10,599 nt of DNA from an uncultured Lachnospiraceae bacterium (GCA_937950565.1 CALFCS010000007.1:1-10599); one strand, 5' to 3'. Numbered from the stretch's first letter, positions 1-5,310 are shown. Notes: generated from the sequence alone by a model not told the origin. A program made the numbers and translations.

Positions 1-123
1 GTTACTGATGTACAAGATTTGCTATCAGATGCGAAGCCTTCGCTTTTGGAATCGAAATATAAATGCTTTTCCTTATCTTAACATACGAAGGAATAGGCTG
101 TCATCATTTATTTCCTATATTTC

Positions 124-327
124 TCACAAAAGATTCTTAGCAATATTAGGCTTCTGATGAATATACTTTTCAAATTTGCTGGCAGGTATCTCTATTGCCT
201 TTTTTGACTGTCCATCAACCAATAAATTATAAGGCATCTTTCTATGATTCTCAATCAAAAAAATTTTCAACTTTAAATTTCTATCCTGATTTTTCTCAAA
301 ACCAACAGAAAAGCCATATAATCTCAA
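124..327 (-). CDS. Uncertain short ORF, 67 residues, TTG start
   Basis: I do not recognise this protein. The only usable start in the open frame is TTG at 325-327, preceded by GGGGA at about 8 bases, which is a plausible but weak ribosome binding site. An in-frame TAA lies just upstream of the TTG, so no longer version exists. The product is basic and mixed, with the C-terminal half running through RKMPYNLLVDG and AIEIPASKFEKYI, which reads more like real protein than random translation. No signal peptide, membrane segment or known motif is visible. It lies downstream of, and on the same strand as, the 49-residue lipoprotein with a 65-base gap, so it could be the last gene of that group. It could equally be the remnant of a longer broken gene or a chance ORF. 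Confidence 0.3.
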   Translation of the reverse strand: MRLYGFSVGFEKNQDRNLKLKIFLIENHRKMPYNLLVDGQSKKAIEIPASKFEKYIHQKPNIAKNLL

Positions 328-392
328 GAATTATATCCCCAAAATCATGTGGTTTTTCGTATTTTAATTTTCTTATCTATCGCTATCGCAGA

Positions 393-542
393 TTAATCTA
401 ACTCCATCTCCGATTCTTCATATTCTTGTGTTGTTTCCTCTTGCTCCTGCTCATCTTCTATATTCTCTTCACTTTTCATACATCCTACAAATATCACAGA
501 ACACAAACATATTAATAATATTACCTTCACCTTTTTTCTCAT
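393..542 (-). CDS. Small lipoprotein, 49 residues, acidic tail
   Basis: A short gene with ATG at 540-542 and stop at 393-395, preceded by GGGAGAG about 5 bases upstream of the start. The protein starts with MRKKVKVILLICLCSVIF and then VGC, a type II signal peptide: basic n-region, hydrophobic core of about 14 residues, and a lipobox-like FVGC with the lipidated cysteine at residue 21. After lipidation the mature part is only about 29 residues and is extremely acidic, dominated by Glu with Asp, Gln and Thr. It should sit on the outer face of the membrane as a charged lipid-anchored tail. No family is recognised and no function is claimed. It lies downstream of the adhesin and the 42-residue peptide on the same strand, beyond a hairpin that may be a leaky terminator, so co-expression is possible. 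The clear lipobox is the main argument that it is a real gene despite its size. Confidence 0.6.
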   Translation of the reverse strand: MRKKVKVILLICLCSVIFVGCMKSEENIEDEQEQEETTQEYEESEMELD

Positions 543-570
543 AGCACTCTCCCTTATTCTTATCAAATTA

Positions 571-606
571 AAGCTGTTGCACCTAAACTAACCCGCACAA
601 CAGCTT
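571..606 (-). terminator. Hairpin between 42-residue peptide and lipoprotein genes
   Basis: AAGCTGTTG (571-579) and CAACAGCTT (598-606) are perfect 9-bp inverted arms with an 18-base loop. On the minus strand the downstream tail is TAATTTG, a weak U-tract, so termination of the adhesin-peptide transcript may be partial and leave some read-through into the lipoprotein gene. On the plus strand the tail TTAA is equally weak. Confidence 0.55.
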
Positions 607-638
607 TTAAACTATATCTTATTTAACAATTAACTTGT

Positions 639-767
639 TTACAGCTCACCTTCTTCATGCTCGCCTGACCCAAACTCACCTGTATCCGGATCTATTACTG
701 AACTTGTTATTATATCTTCTGTTCCAAACCTCAAGACTTCTACCTCTGGATTTTGATATTTTTTCAT
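639..767 (-). CDS. 42-residue acidic peptide, possible RiPP-precursor-like
   Basis: ATG at 765-767, stop at 639-641, with a perfect GGAGG at 776-780 placed 8 bases upstream, so translation is well supported. The N-terminal half is MKKYQNPEVEVLRF followed by GTEDIITSS; the C-terminal half is rich in Gly, Glu and Asp (DPDTGEFGSGEH) with no cysteine. From general familiarity, short unannotated clostridial peptides of the form MKKYxxPxxEVxxF, then an acidic EDIxTSS motif, then a variable small-residue tail are common and look like leader plus core peptides. That comparison is from memory and not a database result. The start lies only 17 bases past the adhesin stop codon, so the two form one transcription unit. 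No modifying enzyme, protease or ABC exporter is present in the window, so a RiPP role is unproven. It could instead be a small partner of the surface protein. Confidence 0.65.
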   Translation of the reverse strand: MKKYQNPEVEVLRFGTEDIITSSVIDPDTGEFGSGEHEEGEL

Positions 768-784
768 TTTAATTTCCTCCTAAT

Positions 785-3700
785 TTATGGTTTTGTATAT
801 TCCGTTATAGTGCTGTATACTGTCTTAATCTCATTCGTTTTTGCATCTTTATATTTTACATAGCCACGGGCATAACAGGTCGTACCCGAATCGCACTTAA
901 CATTTACATTATATGTTCCTACTAACCCAAATGTTGTTGTTGCTGCACTTTTCAGTACATTTGCTTTCCCAATTACAAACTCGTCCTCTGTTGGTTTTGT
1001 TCCGCCTTTTATAACAATTACTCCATGCTCAACAACCTTTTTTTCTGCACATGCTGCCACAGGAACAGCACGACTTGCAGTGAAGAATATTTTTCCAGTA
1101 GACGCATTATACCCAGCAGAACAATTTATAACTACCGCTTTTTCTACTTCTTCTTTTGAATAGTCAGCTGTAAGTATAATATCCCTGATTACAGGAAAAC
1201 TATATGTAAGTGCATAACACACATAATTGCCACTCTCATCTTTCCAGCCCGCAAACTTACCTTCATCCGTTGTTAATGATGCTGTAACTGTTGCCTGTTC
1301 CTGATACATATAATCAGTCTTTCCGTCTTTGATTGTTCCATTTACAACAGTAACCTTATATCCTTGTATAACTTCTTTCGTTGCTACATATGGTTTTCCA
1401 TCAATCTCTACGCTTGCTGTATATTTAATTTTTCCATCCGTCTTTTCAGAAGTCACTTCCGCACTTACTGTTTTTGTATCGTTACACTTCTGACAAACTA
1501 CAGTTACACTTGCATCATACCCCTCTGCTGTCTCTATCCAACTCCAGTTATCAAATTCATAATCATGTGCTACTGGAATTACCAAATCAGCTTCTGCTAC
1601 TTCCTGTGTTCCTTCTGCATCTGCGTAAAGCTTTCCTGTCGCTTCATCTTCCCAATATTCCTTCATACCAGTATCTGTGCAAGTTGGTTCAACTTTATCA
1701 TGCTTAATTAATGCATTCTTCTCAAACTTGGCAGTGTAACTATGGTCACCATCTACAGCTATTTCATATTCTGAATTTTCTGATATCAGTGTCTCACCCT
1801 CATACCATCCAACAAAATGATACCCTTTGTTTGTTGTTGCCTGAAGCGTTACCTTTGTTCCTTCCGCATAAGTCCCCACACCACTAACTGTACCCATTTC
1901 TGCATCTGCAGAGATAATAGTAATTACATATTCATTTGGTGCAACTTTGATTGTGACGCTTTGCTGAATATTGCTTCCGTCTTTAGCTGTTGCAGTAATC
2001 GTTACATCTCCTGCCGCCTTTGCAATAACTTTTCCATTCTCATCAACAGATGCAACTGCATCATCACTTGATGACCATGTTACTTTTTTATTTGTTGCAT
2101 CATCATTAACTACAGCCTTCAAAGTTACTTCTTCTCCTATTTTCATAGCGTTTTCCGGCGCACCGTCAATCTGAATAGTCGTTACCGGCTTTTCTCTAAT
2201 TTCCTCAGCCGTTAATGCATAATCATAAATCTTAAAATTGTCTAATTTTCCAGACCAATATTCATTCGCCCAGTTTGTTGATTTTCCAATATACATAAAA
2301 CTATTATTACCAATAATCTCCTGAACTGTTGCTGTTCTGGTAACCTGCCCTTTTAACTCGCCATCAATATATACTCTCGAATCGTTAACTCCAAAAACTA
2401 CATCCACATGTTTCCACGCACCTTCAGCATATGTGTCATGTGCTCCATCAGCCGTCCCACTTTGCATCGTGTATGCCTGTACATCATTCGGGTAATCCGC
2501 TATTGACATATGATTCCATTCGCCATTATCATCAACACTAAAAAGCCAGCAATTCTGGAATGCACCCTCACTAATAGCATCATAAGAAACTGTAAATTCC
2601 TCTGTAGTACCCAAAAGACTGAAACCGTCTTCTTTTTTTACATCCAAATAGTTAAGATCCGGATTCCCATACTGTCCTTGAAGGACTAATACTCCTCCAC
2701 GACCTTCTATATTCTCAACGGTTAAATTATTTGCATTGTTAGCCTTGTTTGCAACTGCCCCAGCTCCACGGAATCCGGTTTCATCATTGTCAAAAGTAAA
2801 ATCTGCAATTAAATTACCTTTTTCTACAATTCTAACAGAAAAATCCGCCTCTGCAATTTTAGCATTTCCTCGCATCAAACTTGCATTGATTATTGTATCT
2901 CCTTCCGCAAGACCTTTTACAATGCCATTTTCGTCTACAGTAGCAACAGCCGTATTTGTTGATGTCCATACAAGAGAATCCCCTTCCTGAACATTTGCCA
3001 AAGAGGCATCTACCTCCATTGTCCCCCCAACTCGAACGCGTATATCCTCTGCACTCAAAGATACTCCTGCCCCTTCATAAAGGGCATCTACCTGTGCTGC
3101 ATTTAAAGCCGAATCATAAATCTCAACATCATCAATGCTTCCAACAATATAACCATCCCAATAATTTGCGCCCAAAGCAAGCAATGTACCACTTCCCGAT
3201 AAAGTTCCAACTGCGGCCTTACGTTCAGCTACATATTTTCCATTTCTATATAGAGATGCCACTCCCAGGTTTTCATCTACTGACAAAACATATTGTACCC
3301 AGTCGTTGCTTACATTGCTCGTACCTGTTAACACCTGCTCTGCACGAGTCCATATACCGTCTGTACAAACAGATACCCAGTTTTCCGGATTATTAGTTCC
3401 CACAAAAACCAATGAACTAAAACCCTTTTGCCCCGATTCCATCTTTGCCCACATAGAAACTGTATAAGAGCCCTTTGGTCTGCTATCAATAGGAAGATTC
3501 AAATCCAACCCATAATCATTGTTGAATCTTACTGCCTTTTCACCTGCAGTTCTGCCATCCACATAGTTTGCTTCACCCGGACCATTGTTTCCCAGATTGT
3601 CAATTTTTGTTACAGCCGTAGCTTTTCCATTCTTTTCATTCAAATTCCCATTAAATTCAAACTGATATACAGGTGTCGGCAATTCAGTTTTTGTAACAGC

Positions 3701-3796
3701 TGCATTTACCTTCAGTGCTGTTCCCGGAACAGATGTTACAACAAAAGCGGTCGCCATCACCAAAGACAACACTTTTTTTAGATAATTTCTTTTCAT
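785..3796 (-). CDS. Secreted modular LamG/Big_2 surface protein
   Basis: A 1003-residue exported protein. Residues 1-33 are a Sec signal peptide (basic MKRNYLKK, hydrophobic core, probable cleavage near VNAA). Modules follow: LamG/concanavalin-like domain about 40-240, with RNGKYVAE and IDDVEIYDSALNAAQV near its end; Big_2 bacterial Ig-like domain about 245-325 (WTSTNTAVATVDENGIVKG); second LamG-like domain about 328-535 (YIDGELKG, LDNFKIYDYALTAEEI); second Big_2 about 538-620 (WSSSDDAVASVDENGKV); an InlB-type B-repeat-like module about 622-693 (GYHFVGWYEGE); a cysteine-containing HDxxEPTCTDTG module from about 698; another GWKDESGN-type repeat about 812-880; and an unrecognised C-terminal domain 886-1003. 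LamG and Big_2 folds usually bind glycans or build stalks, so adhesin or glycan-binding is the likely role. No catalytic glycosidase motif, LPXTG signal, SLH domain or C-terminal membrane anchor is visible, so how it is held at the surface is unclear. The start is ATG at 3794-3796 with AAGGGA about 10 bases upstream. No good promoter is seen in its leader; expression probably depends on the adjacent invertible cassette. Confidence 0.9.
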   Translation of the reverse strand: MKRNYLKKVLSLVMATAFVVTSVPGTALKVNAAVTKTELPTPVYQFEFNGNLNEKNGKATAVTKIDNLGNNGPGEANYVDGRTAGEKAVRFNNDYGLDLNLPIDSRPKGSYTVSMWAKMESGQKGFSSLVFVGTNNPENWVSVCTDGIWTRAEQVLTGTSNVSNDWVQYVLSVDENLGVASLYRNGKYVAERKAAVGTLSGSGTLLALGANYWDGYIVGSIDDVEIYDSALNAAQVDALYEGAGVSLSAEDIRVRVGGTMEVDASLANVQEGDSLVWTSTNTAVATVDENGIVKGLAEGDTIINASLMRGNAKIAEADFSVRIVEKGNLIADFTFDNDETGFRGAGAVANKANNANNLTVENIEGRGGVLVLQGQYGNPDLNYLDVKKEDGFSLLGTTEEFTVSYDAISEGAFQNCWLFSVDDNGEWNHMSIADYPNDVQAYTMQSGTADGAHDTYAEGAWKHVDVVFGVNDSRVYIDGELKGQVTRTATVQEIIGNNSFMYIGKSTNWANEYWSGKLDNFKIYDYALTAEEIREKPVTTIQIDGAPENAMKIGEEVTLKAVVNDDATNKKVTWSSSDDAVASVDENGKVIAKAAGDVTITATAKDGSNIQQSVTIKVAPNEYVITIISADAEMGTVSGVGTYAEGTKVTLQATTNKGYHFVGWYEGETLISENSEYEIAVDGDHSYTAKFEKNALIKHDKVEPTCTDTGMKEYWEDEATGKLYADAEGTQEVAEADLVIPVAHDYEFDNWSWIETAEGYDASVTVVCQKCNDTKTVSAEVTSEKTDGKIKYTASVEIDGKPYVATKEVIQGYKVTVVNGTIKDGKTDYMYQEQATVTASLTTDEGKFAGWKDESGNYVCYALTYSFPVIRDIILTADYSKEEVEKAVVINCSAGYNASTGKIFFTASRAVPVAACAEKKVVEHGVIVIKGGTKPTEDEFVIGKANVLKSAATTTFGLVGTYNVNVKCDSGTTCYARGYVKYKDAKTNEIKTVYSTITEYTKP

Positions 3797-3849
3797 CTTT
3801 TTTCATTCCCTTCATTATTATTTAATATATTTTCGCATAATTGAATCAT
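3793..3849 (-). CDS. Possible 18-codon leader ORF overlapping adhesin start
   Basis: A short open frame, MIQLCENILNNNEGNEKR, begins at ATG 3847-3849 and ends with TGA at 3793-3795, overlapping the adhesin ATG in the classic ATGA arrangement. An AGAGGTGAT sequence lies upstream but at a long spacing, about 14 bases, and AAAAGG is too close, so its own ribosome binding site is poor. If translated it would couple translation to the adhesin. It could easily be chance in a 200-base AT-rich leader. Confidence 0.2.
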   Translation of the reverse strand: MIQLCENILNNNEGNEKR

Positions 3850-3891
3850 ACCTTTTCTCTATATCACCTCTCTTACTCCCAGTTATAATAG

Positions 3892-3993
3892 CTACTTATT
3901 CTCTTCACGGCCATTTGTTTTAAATCCTGCAACTACCTGTCCGTCTTCCCGAAAAGCATAAAACACCCACGAACTGCTGCTCTTTTCGTAGAT
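3892..3993 (-). pseudogene. Coding-like 33-codon remnant abutting the left repeat
   Basis: In the adhesin leader, the minus strand has a 33-codon open frame whose translation includes YEKSSSSWVFYAFRED, then GQVVAGFKTNGREENK, then TAG at 3892-3894. The composition looks like the C-terminal end of a real soluble protein. It has no ATG and is cut off by a TAA inside the 7-base centre of the left inverted repeat, so it starts exactly where the recombination site begins. A GTG at the WV position is the only in-frame candidate start. It may be the tail of a gene disrupted when the cassette arrived, or non-coding leader with a fortuitous frame. Function unknown. Confidence 0.3.
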
Positions 3994-4011
3994 TTAGCAG
4001 TTCTGCGAAAA
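3983..4011 (-). repeat. IRL: left inverted recombination site
   Basis: A 29-bp site read on the minus strand as arm TTTTCGCAGAA (inner, recombinase side), centre CTGCTAA (3994-4000), arm ATCTACGAAAA (outer). The arms are imperfect inverted copies of each other around a 7-bp spacer, the layout expected for a tyrosine recombinase core site, where the spacer is the strand-exchange region. It matches the right site in inverted orientation at 25 of 29 positions with an identical spacer. An extra partial copy, GAACTGCT at 3971-3978, lies just outside and could pair with AGCAGTTC at 3996-4003. Confidence 0.85.
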
Positions 4012-4019
4012 AAATTATT

Positions 4020-4991
4020 TTATCCAAGCAAATGCATCTGTGCTTTCTTGTGTTCCATATCTGAATGAACATATTGGCTCATCGTAAAATTAACACTTGA
4101 ATGTCCAAGAATCTCACTGAGTGTTTTAACATCAAATCCAAGGCGGATGCATTTTGTTGCGAAGGTATGTCTGAGTGAATGAAAGTTATAATGTGGCAAG
4201 TCACACTTTTTTAATATGGAAGAAAAACCATATTGCAAAGTTCGTGGTTCGTAGGGGGTTGCTCTTTGCCCAAGGATATATAGATTCTCATGAAGGTCAT
4301 ATATTTCACACAATTTCATATATTTTACAAGACTGTCAGGAAGCGGAATATCCCTGTAAGATTCATTGCTCTTAGGCAGAGTAACAATTAGTTTTGACTT
4401 ATTTATGCTGTTTTTGTTTACTTGTTTTAATCGCTGTACTGTTTTTGTAATATGTAAAATCCCATTTTTAAAATCAACATCCTTTCTCTGCAAGGCACAT
4501 ATTTCTCCTAAACGGGCTCCTGTAAATAGTGCGATAAAAATCCCCAAATTATTACTCGTATATTCTTTTAAAATATAATCAATAAGAATTTCCTGCTCTG
4601 CAAAATCAATAATGGTTATTTTATGATTCTTTTTAGAAATATCAAAATCGATTGCGATTTCACCCATATAATGTAGTTTGCATCCATATTTGAAAATTGC
4701 TTTAACTAAAAATATGATACTTTTCATCATGCTGTATGACAGAGGCTCATCCGGATTCTTATGGTAAATAACCGAAAGCTGTCTATTTACTATTGCCGAA
4801 TTAAGCGAGTTCAAAGTAAATTCACCCATGACGGGATATATATGCTTTTGCAATAAATATGTGTATTTTTCATAAGTGGATTCTTTGATTTTCTCTTTAT
4901 GAAGTCCAAGCCATATTGTACTCAACTCAAAAAACGTATGATTTTTATTTTGATTATTTGCAGTTTCTACAGAATACGAAAATTGTTCCAT
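4020..4991 (-). CDS. Tyrosine recombinase (integrase/invertase family)
   Basis: A 323-residue phage-integrase-family protein of normal length and apparently intact. Residues about 18-110 form the SAM-like core-binding domain (WLGLHKEKIKESTYEKY, HIYPVMGEFTL); residues about 128-323 form the catalytic domain. All catalytic residues can be found: R160 in TGARLGEI, K207 in LPKSNESYRD, H271 and R274 in HSLRHTFA, H297 in LGHSS, and nucleophile Y307 in SQYVHSD. There is no zinc-binding or Arm-type N-terminal domain beyond about 17 variable residues. ATG at 4989-4991 follows GGGGTGA (4998-5004) at 6 bases. The gene fills the segment between two inverted repeats, so its most likely job is to invert the DNA that encodes it, switching the outward promoter. 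No excisionase, relaxase or other mobile-element gene accompanies it, which argues against an integrative element or prophage. In the orientation shown it is co-directional with the adhesin and no strong terminator separates them. Confidence 0.93.
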   Translation of the reverse strand: MEQFSYSVETANNQNKNHTFFELSTIWLGLHKEKIKESTYEKYTYLLQKHIYPVMGEFTLNSLNSAIVNRQLSVIYHKNPDEPLSYSMMKSIIFLVKAIFKYGCKLHYMGEIAIDFDISKKNHKITIIDFAEQEILIDYILKEYTSNNLGIFIALFTGARLGEICALQRKDVDFKNGILHITKTVQRLKQVNKNSINKSKLIVTLPKSNESYRDIPLPDSLVKYMKLCEIYDLHENLYILGQRATPYEPRTLQYGFSSILKKCDLPHYNFHSLRHTFATKCIRLGFDVKTLSEILGHSSVNFTMSQYVHSDMEHKKAQMHLLG

Positions 4992-5031
4992 TATTTTTCA
5001 CCCCATTTGTTTTTATTTTTTTTGGTTATAA

Positions 5032-5060
5032 TTGACAAAATATCATCTCATAGATATAAT
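5032..5060 (+). promoter_or_regulatory. Strong outward sigma-A promoter inside the cassette
   Basis: TTGACA (5032-5037), 17-bp spacer, TATAAT (5055-5060): a perfect match to the sigma-A consensus. A T-rich tract at 5009-5023 just upstream may act as an UP element. Predicted start is near 5066-5068, so the RNA enters the 5073-5124 hairpin almost at once. In the orientation shown it drives no gene directly; inverted, it would face the adhesin. Confidence 0.85.
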
Positions 5061-5065
5061 GTTAA
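5037..5065 (-). promoter_or_regulatory. Probable recombinase promoter, overlapping the outward one
   Basis: On the minus strand TTAACA (5060-5065), 17 bp, TATTTT (5037-5042) gives a moderate sigma-A promoter with a start near 5030, about 40 bases upstream of the recombinase ATG. It occupies the same DNA as the perfect plus-strand promoter, so polymerase could bind only one of them at a time. This would keep recombinase expression low. Confidence 0.5.
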
Positions 5066-5072
5066 CAGATGG

Positions 5073-5124
5073 AAAGACGGAGCATTTTGCAGAACTGCTA
5101 ATTCTGCGAAAACACTCCGTCTTT
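5073..5124 (+). terminator. Terminator hairpin spanning the right recombination site
   Basis: AAAGACGGAG (5073-5082) pairs perfectly over 10 bp with CTCCGTCTTT (5115-5124). Inside it, TTTT pairs with AAAA and GCAGAA with TTCTGC around a CTGCTAA loop, with a small CA/CA mismatch and one bulged G. The tail after the stem is TTTTCATAT, suited to intrinsic termination on the plus strand. The 5' arm lies inside the invertible segment and the 3' arm outside, so inversion would take the hairpin apart. Confidence 0.75.
5084..5112 (+). repeat. IRR: right inverted recombination site
   Basis: A 29-bp site read on the plus strand as arm ATTTTGCAGAA (inner), centre CTGCTAA (5095-5101), arm TTCTGCGAAAA (outer). 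Compared with the left site read on the minus strand it differs at only four positions, all in the arms. The outer arm here is the exact complement of the left site's inner arm, so the consensus arm is TTCTGCGAAAA. Confidence 0.85.
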
Positions 5125-5134
5125 TCATATAATA

Positions 5135-5168
5135 AAAACGTCCCTTATAATCCTATAAGAGACGTTTT
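5135..5168. terminator. Bidirectional terminator right of the cassette
   Basis: AAAACGTC (5135-5142) pairs with GACGTTTT (5161-5168). The inner CTTATA/TATAAG continues the stem after one mismatch, with a 4-base ATCC loop. T-rich tails follow on both strands (TTTTATTT on plus, TTTTTATTATAT on minus). It would stop transcription leaving the cassette from reaching the VanZ-like gene and stop minus-strand transcription entering the cassette. Confidence 0.75.
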
Positions 5169-5184
5169 ATTTGAGAGCATTATC

Positions 5185-5209
5185 AAACCGTGACAATTCG
5201 TCACGGTTT
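5185..5209. terminator. Second hairpin, terminator or operator
   Basis: AAACCGTGAC (5185-5194) and GTCACGGTTT (5200-5209) form a perfect 10-bp stem with a 5-base loop. The plus-strand tail is CATTCCTTTCATTTTTT, an imperfect U-tract. It may back up the preceding terminator. The GTGAC/GTCAC symmetry would also suit a dimeric repressor site, though it lies about 95 bases before the VanZ-gene promoter. Confidence 0.5.
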
Positions 5210-5261
5210 CATTCCTTTCATTTTTTAATTATTGCTTCAGTTTCCATCAATATACTATCAA

Positions 5262-5310
5262 AATCTTAAGAATATCTTTGTCAAATCTTAAAATTACACC
5301 TTTATACTAT
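5262..5310 (+). promoter_or_regulatory. Probable VanZ-gene promoter with 11-bp repeat operator
   Basis: AATCTTAA at 5262, TATCTTTG at 5273 and AATCTTAA at 5284 are three related direct half sites exactly 11 bp apart, the spacing used by OmpR/PhoB-family regulators. A -10 box TATACT (5303-5308) or TACTAT (5305-5310) follows. The best -35, TTGTCA (5278-5283), is 19 or more bases from it, too far for a strong unaided promoter. An activator bound over the -35 region would fit. The regulator encoded at 7958-8665 is a candidate; this is inference. Confidence 0.45.

Larger units (their letters stand above)
3983..5112. other. Putative self-invertible promoter cassette
   Basis: About 1.1 kb bounded by two 29-bp inverted repeats with identical 7-bp centres. 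It contains only a complete tyrosine recombinase gene and, behind it, an outward-facing consensus promoter. Repeats in inverted orientation predict inversion, not excision. In this orientation the promoter points right, into a terminator hairpin. After inversion about the two centres (x becomes about 9095 minus x) its -10 box would lie near 4035-4040 facing left, starting RNA near 4028, about 230 bases before the adhesin ATG. Invertible promoters controlling surface products are well known in gut bacteria; what the sequence shows here is the full set of parts in the correct geometry. Actual inversion is not demonstrated. The alternative is a static relic of an insertion. Confidence 0.75.

Noticed and set aside
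31..47. Small hairpin GCGAA/TTCGC followed by TTTT, a possible plus-strand terminator.
   Set aside because: Five-bp stem and short T-run; too weak to call without an upstream gene.
1..81. Open frame on the plus strand ending in TAA at 79-81, possibly the tail of a gene entering the window.
   Set aside because: Only 26 codons, no recognisable motif, and a second frame is open over the same bases. Coding cannot be supported.
1364..3781. Several open frames of 66-146 codons on the plus strand within the adhesin gene.
   Set aside because: They are antisense shadows of the 1003-residue gene, lacking ribosome binding sites and protein-like composition.
785..3796. Adhesin as a glycoside hydrolase or sialidase because of its LamG-like domains.
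   Set aside because: No catalytic domain lies between the modules; the whole length is explained by LamG, Ig-like and repeat modules.
4020..4991. Recombinase as part of a prophage or integrative conjugative element.
   Set aside because: No excisionase, relaxase, replication, structural or cargo genes nearby, and the flanking sites are inverted, not direct as attL/attR would be.
5054..5128. Minus-strand ORF beginning MKRRSVFAELAVLQ that crosses the right repeat.
   Set aside because: No proper ribosome binding site; it begins in the tail of a terminator hairpin and merely translates the dyad arms.
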